Part shown: positions 17,776 to 28,034 of the stretch, piece after piece | Layout of the letters: each line of letters begins with the position of its first letter | Numbering within the stretch: the stretch's first letter is position 1 | From: Campylobacter coli LMG 9860 | GTDB lineage: Bacteria; Campylobacterota; Campylobacteria; Campylobacterales; Campylobacteraceae | DNA length: 64,000 nucleotides | Reading direction: 5' to 3' | Assembly: GCF_000254135.1 (NCBI RefSeq) | Contig: NZ_AINS01000006.1 | Location: 16,247 to 80,246 of the forward strand | Program-made: the position numbers and the translations under genes | Notes under the pieces: model-generated | What the model saw: the letters and a program-made list of their open reading frames with translations, nothing else | The model's database searches: none | What the model was told of the DNA's origin: nothing

Positions 17776-18900
17776 TTAATGTAGTTTAGACCAAACAGAA
17801 CGCTTCCAGCCTATAGCAAAAATACTTAGAATTACAAAGAATATCATTATATAAATTCCTGTGCTTTCTCTTTCTTCTTTTTTGCTATCGCCCACTTTTT
17901 CAAGATAAGAAACAACTTTAACTTGTGCATCTTCTGTTAAACCTACTCTTGGCATAGCAGTTCCTGGAAGAAGTTTTTGAGTATTATTGATAAAATCATG
18001 CAAGTATTGCTCCCCGCGAGATCTAATCATCATAGAAAGATCAGGTGGAACCGAACCTAAATAATTTGCCAAGTCATTATGGTTAGATGGGGTAAAGAAA
18101 TTATCATACTTAATATCATGACAACGACCACAAGCTTCTATAAAAGTACTTTTATCTTTAGCAAAAGCAATTTCTTTTTCAACTAAAGCTGATTTCTCGT
18201 TAGCGTCTTCAATTTTTGAGTACTTAAGCTCTGCCTCTTGTTTAATTGTAGCATTTTCCTTAGCTTCAAATTTAAGACCTACTTCTTTTAAATAAGCAAT
18301 AACATCGGCTATATTTGCATTTACAAGCTCTTCACTATCTCCTGAAACCTCACTATTGTAAGCAGTCATAATGAAAGCATCACCAAATTTATGATCTACC
18401 TTCAAAGCAAGAGCAGGATTCATGATCAAAGCAGCTAAAAACTTCTCATCAAAAATAACACCTGCTGAGCTAAGATCTGGTGGAATTACACCTAAAGAAG
18501 AATCTGTAATATTTGCTGCTATATCATCTTCTTTAACGCCATGACATGCAAAACAATTATTATTAAAGAACTCCTTGCCTTTTGCGGCGTTTCCTTTAGT
18601 AAAATCAATTTTTGCAACATCTGCCCAAAGCTCTTCTACTTTAGCTAAATTTTCTTTAGCCTTATCTAGATCTTTTTGAGCACTTTCTATTCTTTTTGCG
18701 TCATTTGATTTTTTCGCATCTTCTAAAGCTATTTCTTTTTCTGCTATAATACCTTTAGCATAAGCTGTATCTTCTGCTGCATAATCAAAATTAGCAGGAG
18801 CAACATGGGGTTTCATTACAGAGTGGGCATAAGGCTCAACTCCCCAATAAACAAGAGCAGTAAAAACTACTACTACTAAAAATATTTTTAGCTCTCTCAT
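17776..18900 (-). CDS. petC: Cytochrome bc1 complex diheme cytochrome c subunit
   Basis: A membrane-anchored periplasmic cytochrome of 374 residues, the electron exit of the bc1 complex. An N-terminal helix (IFLVVVVFTALVYWG) and a C-terminal helix (IYIMIFFVILSIFAIGW) anchor it. Two heme-binding motifs are present, NCFACHG and CGRCHD, so it is the diheme type found in Campylobacterota rather than mitochondrial c1. A coiled stretch rich in Lys and Glu lies before the first heme. The start overlaps petB by four bases. Equivalent to Cj1184c. Confidence 0.93.
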   Translation of the reverse strand: MRELKIFLVVVVFTALVYWGVEPYAHSVMKPHVAPANFDYAAEDTAYAKGIIAEKEIALEDAKKSNDAKRIESAQKDLDKAKENLAKVEELWADVAKIDFTKGNAAKGKEFFNNNCFACHGVKEDDIAANITDSSLGVIPPDLSSAGVIFDEKFLAALIMNPALALKVDHKFGDAFIMTAYNSEVSGDSEELVNANIADVIAYLKEVGLKFEAKENATIKQEAELKYSKIEDANEKSALVEKEIAFAKDKSTFIEACGRCHDIKYDNFFTPSNHNDLANYLGSVPPDLSMMIRSRGEQYLHDFINNTQKLLPGTAMPRVGLTEDAQVKVVSYLEKVGDSKKEERESTGIYIMIFFVILSIFAIGWKRSVWSKLH

Positions 18901-20147
18901 TGCTTAGCTCCTTTTCTTTCCATGATAGTTATTACAGGTAAAACGACTATAAATAAAAGTAAAAATATTATAGAAGCATAAAAACCAACCCAAGCATTTA
19001 CACCTGTTGGAGGTAATTTTCCATAAATAGTTAAAACTATGAGATCTATAAGCAATACCCAAAACCAAATAAAAAATAAAGGTCGTTCATGAGCAGGTTT
19101 AACTACATCACTTCTATCAAGCCAAGGAAGCAAGAAGAAAATAATTTGTGCGATACCAAAAGCAGCCAAACCTATATCAAAAGCTTTAATACCTGCAATA
19201 TCAAAGAAAAATCCTCTTAAAACTTCATAACTCCACAAGAAATACCACTCAGGATAAATATGTGCTGGGGTTTTAAGTGCATTAGCTGGATCAAAGTTGA
19301 TAGGATCCATTGCAAAACCAAATTTAAAACTTACCAAATAGAAAAAGAAAATCATAAAAAGACAAATATACATAAAGTCTTTAGATAAAAATCCTGGCCA
19401 AAAAGGAATTACTTTAGAACCTTTTGTATCACCTGCCATGTATTTTTCAGCTTCTAAATCAAAATCTAATTCTTCAGCAATTTCATTATTTACATGAGGA
19501 ATTCTTAAAGAATAAAAGTGGAATGCTATGATAGCAATGATTACTATAGGAAGTAAACATACATGAAGCATAAAAAATCTTGTCAAAGTTGGATCAGAAA
19601 CTGCATAATCACCACGAATCCAAATAACAAGCTCAGGTCCAATAAGTGGAATTCCACCAAAAAGATTAGTAATAACTTGAGCTGCCCAATAACTCATTTG
19701 TCCCCAAGGAAGCATATATCCACTAAAAGCTTCGGCAGAGAATACTACAAAAAGTAGCATACCGCTTACCCAAATCATCTCTCTACCACGCTTATAAGAA
19801 CCATAATAAATTCCTGTTAGCATATGAATATAGATAATTAAGAAGATAACCGAAGCGGCAACACCGTGCATATGACGCCAAAGCCAACCATATTCCACTT
19901 CCTGCATGATAGTTTTATTTACACTATCAAAAGCAAGAGCAGTATCAGGCTTATAATACATAACAAGCAAAAGCCCTGTAATAAAAAGCACAGTAAAAAG
20001 AGTAGTTAAAATAACTCCCATTGCCCAAAGAAAATTGATTTGCTTTGGAATCCAATATTTTACCATTAAAACATCAAGTAATTTATGTACTGCTAGTCTT
20101 TGATCAAGCCAATCCACTAGCCCATTAGCCTTTCTAATATGCGCCAT
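18897..20147 (-). CDS. petB: Cytochrome b of the bc1 complex
   Basis: The membrane quinol-oxidising subunit, 416 residues. Histidine pairs that bind the two hemes are visible as WRHMHGVAASVIFLIIYIHM and FFMLHVCLLPIVIIAIIAFHFY (each read across a helix), and the quinol-site PEWY motif is present as PEWYFLWSYE. It carries both N- and C-terminal domains in one chain. It is preceded by petA with only one base between, and overlaps petC by four bases. Equivalent to Cj1185c. Confidence 0.95.
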   Translation of the reverse strand: MAHIRKANGLVDWLDQRLAVHKLLDVLMVKYWIPKQINFLWAMGVILTTLFTVLFITGLLLVMYYKPDTALAFDSVNKTIMQEVEYGWLWRHMHGVAASVIFLIIYIHMLTGIYYGSYKRGREMIWVSGMLLFVVFSAEAFSGYMLPWGQMSYWAAQVITNLFGGIPLIGPELVIWIRGDYAVSDPTLTRFFMLHVCLLPIVIIAIIAFHFYSLRIPHVNNEIAEELDFDLEAEKYMAGDTKGSKVIPFWPGFLSKDFMYICLFMIFFFYLVSFKFGFAMDPINFDPANALKTPAHIYPEWYFLWSYEVLRGFFFDIAGIKAFDIGLAAFGIAQIIFFLLPWLDRSDVVKPAHERPLFFIWFWVLLIDLIVLTIYGKLPPTGVNAWVGFYASIIFLLLFIVVLPVITIMERKGAKQ

Positions 20148-20148
20148 A

Positions 20149-20652
20149 TTAAGCTTCCTCCGTCATTTTTTTGTATTCTGGACCTTCTTCACCTAGAACA
20201 AGTTTGGTTCCATCTATTTTAAAAGGAGGTATATCAAGAGGTCTTGGAGGAGGCCCAAAGGTATTTTTTCCACTTGTATCAAATTCACCACCATGACAGG
20301 CACATTTAAAAAGTTGCTCACTTGCGTGATAAGCAGGAATACAACCCAAATGAGTACAAAGTCCTATAACAACAGTATATGCAGCATTATCTACCACAAC
20401 ATCTCGCTTTGTATCCTTTTCCATATTTGGATCTTTTTTTAAGATAAAAATAGGCTTTTTACGCCATTCTATAGTTCTAAGCTCTCCATCTTGCATTCCT
20501 GATAAATCTACTGTAGTAAAACCCGCAGCTTTAACACTTGGAAGCGGATCCCAAGTTTTTTTCACCGCAACAAGTGAAAAAACACCGCCTACAGCAGCTA
20601 CTGTTCCAAATGCAAAACCCATAAAGCTTCGTCTACTTTCAGATGTAGCCAT
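20149..20652 (-). CDS. petA: Rieske iron-sulfur subunit of the bc1 complex
   Basis: A 167-residue periplasmic Rieske protein. I start it at MATSESRRSF, with AAAGGAC before the ATG at 20652; a longer upstream frame is not supported. SRRSFMGF followed by a hydrophobic helix is a twin-arginine signal anchor, so export depends on Tat. The [2Fe-2S] ligands are in CTHLGCIP and CACHGGEFD. The GPPPRPLD segment is also typical. First gene of petABC. Equivalent to Cj1186c. Confidence 0.95.
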   Translation of the reverse strand: MATSESRRSFMGFAFGTVAAVGGVFSLVAVKKTWDPLPSVKAAGFTTVDLSGMQDGELRTIEWRKKPIFILKKDPNMEKDTKRDVVVDNAAYTVVIGLCTHLGCIPAYHASEQLFKCACHGGEFDTSGKNTFGPPPRPLDIPPFKIDGTKLVLGEEGPEYKKMTEEA

Positions 20653-20741
20653 AACTTTGTCCTTTCGTTTTTTTATTTTTAACCAAATTATTAGTGTATC
20701 TAAAATAAAATAAATTTTTTCTTTGTTTACTAAGTTTTGTT

Positions 20742-22010
20742 TTAATATTGTAAAACAAGTGCAAAAAGTGAACAAGTAAGTACTGGTAAAGTGATTAAAA
20801 AACCAAATTTACAATACTTCCAAAAAGAAATTTCTATACCTTTTTTTGCTAAAAGTCCCAACCAAAGCAAGGTAGCTAAAGAACCTATGGGAGTAAGTTT
20901 TGGTCCTATATTAACTCCTAAAAGATGTGCATAAACCATACTTTGAGGAAAATTTTTTAAAGCCAAATCGCCAATCAATGCCATAGGCAGATTATTAAAT
21001 ACAGAAGAAAGAAAAGCCGAGATAAACCCTGTTCCAAAAATAGCAGTAATTGCATTTTGAGCCAAAATATCATAGATAAAAATTAAAATATCGCTGATTC
21101 CAACTTTATGTAAGGCAAAAACCACCATATAGAGTCCAAAACTAAAAGCAAAAATACCCCAAGGTACATTTTTGATAATTTTCAATGCCTCTCTTTTTTT
21201 TAAAAAACAAACAAAAAACCAAAAGAGTAAAGCGCCGCTTACAGCAAAAAAACTAGCATTTAAGTTATAAATTTCTCCTATAAAAAAACTTGATACAAAA
21301 AATATTAAATAAATAACACAAAAAATAAAAAGCTTTACCGAAATACAATCATTTGATGAAATATTGATTTCAAGCCCCTTAGGTAATATTTTTGCAAAAA
21401 TCAAAAATACCATTATAATAGTAGACAATAGCACAAATAAATTAGGCAAAAACATAGTCTTAGCGAATTCTAAAAAATCAAGATTAAAATAATTAGCTGT
21501 AATAATATTTGTCAAATTTGAGATAATTAAAGCATTTGAACTTGCATCGCACAAAAAAGAAACACTGAGTAAAAATGCACTTAAGATAGCGCTTTCTTTA
21601 TAATTTTTAAGAGTTGAAAAAAGCGCAAGTACAATAGGCGTAATGATTAAAATAGCTCCATCATTTCCAAATAAAGCCGAAAGACAAAAAACAAAAGCGA
21701 GCATAAAAAGCATTAATTTTTTAGTGTGAATTGCATGAGAATTTTTAAGTTTTGAAAGGCGCAAAATTCTTATAGCTATAAAGCTAAAAAACCCTAACAC
21801 TTCCAAGCTAAAGGAAAGTATAATCAAGCCCACAAGTGTTAAGGAGCTATCCCAAACAAGATCAAAAACAAAAGAAGCATCCTCTAAATTAACCAGCTTA
21901 AAAATAAATGCAAACAAAGCCCCAAAAATAGCAATCAACCATAAAGGCAAATTCCACGGACGCCAAAAAAGTAAAATCAAGGTAATTATAAAAATTACAC
22001 TGGCAAGCAT
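20742..22010 (-). CDS. ArsB/NhaD family ion transporter
   Basis: A hydrophobic protein of 422 residues with about 11-12 membrane segments, from the ion transporter superfamily that includes ArsB arsenite pumps and NhaD sodium/proton antiporters. Supporting motifs are LFGNDGAILIITPIVLAL, SSNALIISNLTNIITANYF and GPKLTPIGSLATLLWL. C. jejuni Cj1187c is annotated arsB, but no arsR, arsC or acr3 gene is adjacent here, and the substrate could be another anion or Na+. Its start shares a base with the mnmG stop. Confidence 0.8.
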   Translation of the reverse strand: MLASVIFIITLILLFWRPWNLPLWLIAIFGALFAFIFKLVNLEDASFVFDLVWDSSLTLVGLIILSFSLEVLGFFSFIAIRILRLSKLKNSHAIHTKKLMLFMLAFVFCLSALFGNDGAILIITPIVLALFSTLKNYKESAILSAFLLSVSFLCDASSNALIISNLTNIITANYFNLDFLEFAKTMFLPNLFVLLSTIIMVFLIFAKILPKGLEINISSNDCISVKLFIFCVIYLIFFVSSFFIGEIYNLNASFFAVSGALLFWFFVCFLKKREALKIIKNVPWGIFAFSFGLYMVVFALHKVGISDILIFIYDILAQNAITAIFGTGFISAFLSSVFNNLPMALIGDLALKNFPQSMVYAHLLGVNIGPKLTPIGSLATLLWLGLLAKKGIEISFWKYCKFGFLITLPVLTCSLFALVLQY

Positions 22011-23869
22011 TAAGATTTTTTCTTTTGCATTTTTATATAAATTTGTAAAATATCCAAAGCCGCAGGGGTAATCCCACTGATCTCACTCGCTGCAAAAAGC
22101 GTTAAAGGCTTATGTTTTTGAAGTTTTTCTACAACTTCATTACTCAATCCACTCACACTTGTAAAATCAAAATCACTTGGAATTTTCATATCAATTAAAT
22201 TTTTCATTTTTTCAACTTGTGATTTTTGCATAGCGATATAATGATAATATTTAGCCTCATTTAAAATTTCTCTTAAAGAATACTCATCCATATTCTCAAA
22301 AATCGTATTTAATTTTTTTAGCTTTTCTATATCAAAACTCGATCTTGCGACAATTTTTTGCAAATTGACTATGGAAGTGATTTTTTCCTCTCCTATACTC
22401 GCTAGAAAGGCATTATTTTCAGTATTTGGAGTAAATTCTTTTTCAAGAAGTAATTCAAGTCCTTTTTGAGTATTTAAACGAATATTTTCTATAAACTGAT
22501 AAGACTCATCTTCTAAAAGACCCAACTCTTTACCATACTTTCCAAGTCTTACGATGGCATTTTCTTCTCTTAAAAGCAGTCTAAATTCAGCCCTTGAAGT
22601 AAACATTCTATAAGGCTCTTTTGTGCCTTTAATGACTAAATCATCAATCAAAACACCGATATAAGCTTCATCTCTACGCAAAATAAAAGGTTCTTTATTA
22701 TCCAAAGCTAAAACAGCATTCACTCCCGCCATAAAACCTTGAGCCGCTGCTTCTTCATATCCTGTAGTGCCATTAATTTGTCCTGCGCAATAAAGATTTT
22801 TAATTTTTTTTGTTTCTAGAGTATGATAAAGCTCCGTTGGTTCTATATAATCATATTCTATAGCATAGCCAAAGCGTGTAATTTTAGCCTCTTCAAAACC
22901 TTTTACTGAGCGTAACATTTGAGTTTGTACTTCATAAGGTAAAGAAGTAGAAAAACCGTTAATATAATACTCCGTCGCATCGATAGTTTGAGGCTCTATA
23001 AAAAGATGATGACTTTCTTTGTCGCTAAAACGATTGATTTTATCTTCTATAGAAGGACAATATCTTGGCCCCACACCTTCAATCTGTCCCGTAAAAAGTG
23101 GAGCACGATAAAAATTATTCTTAATAATCTCATGAGTATTTAAATTGGTTCTTGCAATATAGCAAGGAAGTTGTATAGGATTAAAATTTTTTGTTCTAAA
23201 GCTAAAAGCTTTAGGGTTTTGATCGCCGTATTGAATTTCTAATACATCAAAATCAATACTCTTAGCATCCACTCTTGGGCAAGTCCCTGTTTTTAGTCTA
23301 CCCATTTTTAAGCTAGTACTTAATAAATTCTGACCCAAATTCACAGAGGCAAGCTCCCCTACCCTACCCGCTGTAAGTTTATTTTCCCCCACATGAATAA
23401 GTCCGTTTAAAAAAGTCCCTGTAGTTAAGATCACTTTCTTTGCTTCATAAGTATTTTGAAGATTGGTTTTAACCCCTACAACACTACCATTTTCATAAAT
23501 CAATTCGCATACTTGCTCTTGAGAAATTTCTAAATTTGGAAGTTTTAAAAGTTTATTACGTGCAATGATACGGTATTTATCCATATCAATTTGAGCCCTA
23601 CTTCCTCGCACCGCAACACCCTTACTTTCATTTAAAATACGAAATTGTATCCCTGCTTCATCGGTGATTTCACCCATAAGACCACCCATGGCATCAAGTT
23701 CTTTTACCAAATGTCCTTTTGCAAGCCCTCCTATAGCCGGATTACAACTTGCTGCTCCTATTTGCTCAATCAATGTAGTTAAAAGTAAGGTTTTTTTACC
23801 CATTCTAGCAGCAGCAGCACTTGCTTCAACACCCGCATGTCCGCCACCTATAACAATGACATCAAACAT
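22010..23869 (-). CDS. mnmG: tRNA uridine-5-carboxymethylaminomethyl modification enzyme MnmG (GidA)
   Basis: An FAD-binding enzyme of 619 residues that, with MnmE, modifies U34 of certain tRNAs. The dinucleotide-binding motif [21 protein letters not shown] is at the N terminus (read in parts), with [27 protein letters not shown] and [19 protein letters not shown], all diagnostic of MnmG. The C-terminal domain of about 90 residues is complete. An ATTATA at 23904-23909 reads TATAAT on the coding strand and is a likely -10 box. Equivalent to Cj1188c. Confidence 0.96.
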   Translation of the reverse strand: MFDVIVIGGGHAGVEASAAAARMGKKTLLLTTLIEQIGAASCNPAIGGLAKGHLVKELDAMGGLMGEITDEAGIQFRILNESKGVAVRGSRAQIDMDKYRIIARNKLLKLPNLEISQEQVCELIYENGSVVGVKTNLQNTYEAKKVILTTGTFLNGLIHVGENKLTAGRVGELASVNLGQNLLSTSLKMGRLKTGTCPRVDAKSIDFDVLEIQYGDQNPKAFSFRTKNFNPIQLPCYIARTNLNTHEIIKNNFYRAPLFTGQIEGVGPRYCPSIEDKINRFSDKESHHLFIEPQTIDATEYYINGFSTSLPYEVQTQMLRSVKGFEEAKITRFGYAIEYDYIEPTELYHTLETKKIKNLYCAGQINGTTGYEEAAAQGFMAGVNAVLALDNKEPFILRRDEAYIGVLIDDLVIKGTKEPYRMFTSRAEFRLLLREENAIVRLGKYGKELGLLEDESYQFIENIRLNTQKGLELLLEKEFTPNTENNAFLASIGEEKITSIVNLQKIVARSSFDIEKLKKLNTIFENMDEYSLREILNEAKYYHYIAMQKSQVEKMKNLIDMKIPSDFDFTSVSGLSNEVVEKLQKHKPLTLFAASEISGITPAALDILQIYIKMQKKKS

Positions 23870-23916
23870 ATTTTGCCTTAAAAATGTGAATTATTAAAAG
23901 AAAGATTATATAATAC

Positions 23917-23948
23917 TTAGACTTAAAACAAACTCGTTTTAAGTCTAA
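23917..23948 (-). terminator. Hairpin after cetB
   Basis: TTAGACTTAAAAC (23917-23929) and GTTTTAAGTCTAA (23936-23948) form a perfect 13-pair stem with loop AAACTC. It sits eight bases beyond the cetB stop and upstream of mnmG, so it probably ends the cet transcript; the following T run is weak. Confidence 0.6.
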
Positions 23949-23955
23949 CAAAAAA

Positions 23956-24453
23956 TTATCTAGTTTCTTGAAGAGAGAAAATTAACTCATTATAAGTTTT
24001 ATCTGCATCTTTGCAGAAATTTTTAAGCATCTCAACACCCTTATTTAAATCTTGTTGTTGTTCTGCTCTTAAAAGATCACTATAAAGGCTTTCTATCGTA
24101 GAAATAGCGCTTTTATTTGGCATACGACGAACGGAATAATAGCCTATGATATTATTATTAATATCTATTGATGGAGTTACATTTGCAAAAACCCAATAAT
24201 AATTATTATCTTTGGTTTTGTTTTTTACGTAAGCAAAAATTTCCTTACCCTCTCTCATATAATCCCATAAATATTTAAAAACAGTTTTTGGCATCTCTTC
24301 ATGTCTTACTATGTTATGAGGTTTATTTAAAACTTCACCCATGGTATAACCTGCATACTTTAAAAAATCATCATTTGCATAAACTATTTTACCTTTTAAA
24401 TCTGTTTTAGAAGTAATTAAACTATCTTCTTGTAAAAAAATTTCTCTTGACAT
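23956..24453 (-). CDS. cetB: PAS-domain redox/energy taxis sensor CetB
   Basis: A cytoplasmic protein of 165 residues made of one PAS domain, similar to the sensory part of E. coli Aer, which binds FAD. Visible marks are LITSKTDLKGKIVYANDDFLKYAGY (split), NKPHNIVRHEEMPKTVFKYLWD and NYYWVFANVTP, with the tryptophan expected near the flavin. A C-terminal helical tail follows. CetB signals through the membrane-bound CetA encoded 17 bases upstream, together mediating energy taxis in C. jejuni. Equivalent to Cj1189c. Confidence 0.9.
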   Translation of the reverse strand: MSREIFLQEDSLITSKTDLKGKIVYANDDFLKYAGYTMGEVLNKPHNIVRHEEMPKTVFKYLWDYMREGKEIFAYVKNKTKDNNYYWVFANVTPSIDINNNIIGYYSVRRMPNKSAISTIESLYSDLLRAEQQQDLNKGVEMLKNFCKDADKTYNELIFSLQETR

Positions 24454-24470
24454 TTTCCCACCCTCTTAAT

Positions 24471-25850
24471 TTATATTTTTAATTTTGCTAAGATTTCAGC
24501 ACTTCTTTGCTCTAGTGATTTAATATCATTTACAATCGCATCATAAGCTTTTTGATCGATATAATCTTGACTTGATTCTTCTATTGCTTTTTTAGCGTTA
24601 TCTTTTATAAATTCTTTAGCTAAATTTAATTCAGTTTCAGAACTAAGCTCATTAATAACACCTTGAGCTCTCTCATCTTGACAAAGATTAGAAATTGGAT
24701 CTACACTTTCAAGATTGAAATTTTGAGCCCCATTTAAATTTAAATATATATTTGATTTATAAAGAATATGATCGATTTTAACCACAGATAAAATCAATCT
24801 CTTTGCAAAGGATCCAAAATTAACACCAAGAGCACTACTATTTTCTTCTAGACGTTTAAAAGCTTGAGAAAATTTATTAATTCTTTCTTCAGATTCACTA
24901 ACAATGTTAAAAACTTGCTCACTGCCACTTTGGATATTTACAAAATCTTGTTGCATAGTCTGAATTGCAATAGAAATTTCACTTGTAGATCTTTGAGTCC
25001 TTTCTGCTAATTTTCTAACCTCATCAGCCACAACAGCAAATCCTCTACCATGCTCTCCTGCACGCGCAGCTTCAATAGCAGCATTTAAAGCTAGAAGATT
25101 GGTTTGATCAGCTATATCACGTATTACTTCAACCACTGAAGTGATATTTTGTGAATTAGCCACAAAAGTTTGTACTGTCTCCTTGCTCGAATTTACAACA
25201 TCCATTAAAGAACCCATAGCACTTTGAAGAGAATCCACCTCTGAACCATTTTCTGTAGCTGTATGAGAAATGGCATCCACTGTATCATATACATTTTTCA
25301 TCATGCTAATATCTTGATTTAATGAGCTAGAAATTTGAGACATGTCTTTATTTTGATTTCCAAGGCTTAAATCCATTAAAGTTCTTGATAAAGCATTTTT
25401 AAAAGTAGATCTTGCTGTCACTTCTATGTTTGCTAAAGCTTTATTTATAAATTCGATATTATGAGCAAAAATTCCTTTTAAACCTTCAGGCAAAGCCTTG
25501 CGATAAAATTCACCTTTTTGAGAACAAGAAATAGAAGTATTAATTTCCCTTAAGTAAGCTTCTAGCCCATCAATAGTATTGTTAAGATTATCTGCTATTT
25601 CAGCTAATTTTTTGCTTTTTGTTTTTACATAGATGATTCTATTGTCAAAATTTCCTTCTTTTAACTCTCTACAAAGAACCAAAAGTTTATCTATCATTAT
25701 TTGCTCATCTTTGTGTTGTCTAAGCAAATAAATCATTAAAACAGCGATTAAAACAAAAATTATCGCTCCAACAAAAATATGAATAAAAATGGCACCTAAA
25801 ACACCGATAATACTTAGAAAAATAGTTGATAATAATCCATTTTTCACCAT
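24471..25850 (-). CDS. cetA: Energy taxis transducer CetA
   Basis: A methyl-accepting-type signal transducer of 459 residues. Two close hydrophobic segments lie at residues 6-45 with almost no periplasmic loop, so it senses no external ligand itself. A HAMP-like region follows, then a long coiled coil and the conserved hairpin tip [41 protein letters not shown] (read in parts), which contacts CheA/CheW. It relays signals from the PAS proteins CetB and probably CetC, which flank it. Equivalent to Cj1190c. Confidence 0.93.
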   Translation of the reverse strand: MVKNGLLSTIFLSIIGVLGAIFIHIFVGAIIFVLIAVLMIYLLRQHKDEQIMIDKLLVLCRELKEGNFDNRIIYVKTKSKKLAEIADNLNNTIDGLEAYLREINTSISCSQKGEFYRKALPEGLKGIFAHNIEFINKALANIEVTARSTFKNALSRTLMDLSLGNQNKDMSQISSSLNQDISMMKNVYDTVDAISHTATENGSEVDSLQSAMGSLMDVVNSSKETVQTFVANSQNITSVVEVIRDIADQTNLLALNAAIEAARAGEHGRGFAVVADEVRKLAERTQRSTSEISIAIQTMQQDFVNIQSGSEQVFNIVSESEERINKFSQAFKRLEENSSALGVNFGSFAKRLILSVVKIDHILYKSNIYLNLNGAQNFNLESVDPISNLCQDERAQGVINELSSETELNLAKEFIKDNAKKAIEESSQDYIDQKAYDAIVNDIKSLEQRSAEILAKLKI

Positions 25851-25966
25851 AATTTATCCCTTTATTAAAAATTTTTGAAGTCATAAATTAAAGTAATACT
25901 TTAATAATATATTACTTTAATTTTTAGGCGAAGATTGTACAATAAAAAAGATTAAATATATCTTAT

Positions 25967-26461
25967 TTAGTTATTTTCTTGTAAGTGAAAAACAAGTTCA
26001 TTATAAGTCATTTTATAAGAACTCACAATATCCATTAAAGCTGAAACTCCAGCATTAATGCCTGATTTTTGCTCTTTTTCAAGTAAAATTTTATAAACTT
26101 CTTCAATTATAGGAAGAGATTTTCTATTGGGTGCACGACGAACAGAATAGTAGTTGATGATATCTCCATTGGCATCAAATGAAGCACTTACATTTGCAAA
26201 CACCCAGTAAAAACTACCATCCTTGGCTTTATTTTTTACAAATGCAAAAATTTCTTCTCCTTTTTGAATATAATCCCAAAGACATTTAAATACAGTACGT
26301 GGCATATCTTCATGTCTTACTATATTATGGGGCTTTGATAAAAGTTCACCAACACTATAACCTGCATATTTTAAAAAATCATTATTGGCATAAATGATAT
26401 TTCCCTTAAGATCAGTCTTGGATGTGATAAGAGCATCTTTTGCTAAGAATATTTCTTCCAT
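25967..26461 (-). CDS. cetC: PAS-domain sensor CetC, paralogue of CetB
   Basis: A 164-residue PAS protein aligning with CetB over its whole length: same start pattern (IFLAKDALITSKTDLKG versus IFLQEDSLITSKTDLKG), the NIVRHEDMPRTVFKCLWD block, FYWVFANVSA and YYSVRRAPN. It is clearly a tandem duplicate around cetA. The gap to cetA is 116 bases, so it may have its own transcript or form the head of a cetCAB unit. In C. jejuni the CetC homologue (Cj1191c) also feeds into energy taxis. It differs from CetB mainly in its C-terminal tail. Confidence 0.88.
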   Translation of the reverse strand: MEEIFLAKDALITSKTDLKGNIIYANNDFLKYAGYSVGELLSKPHNIVRHEDMPRTVFKCLWDYIQKGEEIFAFVKNKAKDGSFYWVFANVSASFDANGDIINYYSVRRAPNRKSLPIIEEVYKILLEKEQKSGINAGVSALMDIVSSYKMTYNELVFHLQENN

Positions 26462-26716
26462 AGTTTAATTTTAATTCCTTAAAATTTTAAATATAATTTC
26501 AAATTATTATAATTTATTTATAATAAAAAATAAATAAATTAATTATGATATTTATAAGATAAATAAAATCATAATAATTGAAAAATTTAGTAACACGATT
26601 AAAAAAATTGATTTTACTAAAAACTTGTTTTAATTATTTAAACTATGTTCTATTTATTTTTTGCTAAACTTTTAGAATTAACTTAATCTCTAAAAGTGGA
26701 ATTATAAGGAGTTATT

Positions 26717-28034
26717 TTGGAAACTTTAAGTCAAACCTTTGTAGAAAGAAAACCTCCATTATATAAACGTATGTTTAAAAGTTTGGGTTTTTGGGTTATT
26801 GTAGGTATTGTTGCAGGCATTGTGCTTGGCTATGTAAATAAAGAAATGGCTATAGCGAGTAAACCTGGAGTTGATTATTTTATAAGCGCTTTAAAAGTTC
26901 TTATTGGTCCTATTATTTTTGTTACCCTAGTTTTAGGTATCATTAGCCTTGAAAGCCTTAAAAAAGTTGGAAGTATAGGTGCTAAAGCAGTTATTTATTT
27001 TGAAGTTGTAAGCACCTTAGCGCTTGCTTTAGGTATTTTTATGGCAAACATAATGCAACCTGGTCACGGGATGAATCTTGATCCAAAACAACTTGATACT
27101 ACAAGCGTGCAAAAATACATTTCTCAAACCACAGAAGTAAGTGCAAGTTCAGAGATCATGCATATTTTACAAGATGCTATGCCAAGGGATATCATAACTC
27201 CTTTTACCGAGGGCAAAACTATGCAAGTTTTAGTTATTGCTATTATTACAGCTCTTATTATTTCTTTAATGAGAATAGAAGATAGACAAGCTATTCAAAG
27301 AGTTAGTTGCTGCTTTTTCGGCTATGGCGGTACTTATAGCCCAATACGGTTTAGGCTCTTTAATTAATCTTGCATATTTATTACTAGTTATGCTTGTATC
27401 ATGTCTTATTTTTATTTTTGGAATTTTAGGTTTAATTTGTTATTTTGCAAAAGTCAATATATTTAAATTTATGCGCTTTATTTCTAGAGAAGTACTTATA
27501 GTATTTGCAACAAGCTCTAGCGAATCCGCTCTTGCTCCTTTGATGAGAAAACTTGAAAAAGCAGGTCTTTCTAAGGCCACTGTCGGACTTGTTTTACCAA
27601 CAGGTTATAGTTTTAATCTTGATTGTACCAATATATACCTAGCTATGAGTTTGATTTTCTTAGCTCAAGCTTTCAATGTAAATTTAAGCTTAGCTCATGA
27701 AATAAGTATTCTAATAGTCTTGATGATAGCTTCAAAAGGTGCAGTAGGTGTTACAGGATCAGGATTTATTGTTCTTGGAAGTACTCTAGCCGCTTTAGGC
27801 AATATGGAAATTTCTGAAGCAAATGCAACTTTAGCACAAGTTTTACCTGTAGCTGCGATAGGAGTTCTTTTAGGGGTTGATAAATTTATGTCAGAAATGA
27901 GAGCGGTTGGAAATCTTTGTGGAAATTCAGTTGCAGCTTTAATCGTAGCAATATGGGATAAGCAAATTGACTGGGAAAAATTCCGCTACGCTCTAGATAA
28001 TCCAGAAAAATTCCACAATGCTGGTATGCATTAA
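26717..28034 (+). pseudogene. dctA: C4-dicarboxylate transporter DctA, disrupted by an internal deletion with frameshift
   Basis: A dicarboxylate/amino acid:cation symporter broken into two frames. The first frame (26717-27367, TTG start with AAGGAG upstream) runs correctly through MRIEDRQAIQRV at about 27303 and then reads out-of-frame residues to a stop. The second frame carries VAAFSAMAVLIAQYG from about 27306 to 28034, with the family's PTGYSFNLD, SSKGAVGVTGSGF and FMSEMRAVGNL motifs. Compared with E. coli DctA about 22 residues are missing at the junction, so a deletion of some 65-70 bases, not a multiple of three, removed part of one membrane segment. Both fragments are otherwise well kept, suggesting a recent event. 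The product cannot be a normal transporter unless frame is restored. Confidence 0.85.

Noticed and set aside
27615..27632. Cys in the DctA motif NLDCTNIYL where many transporters have Gly
   Set aside because: Several bacterial DctA relatives appear to have Cys at this place, so it is not good evidence of decay; the frameshift is the real defect.
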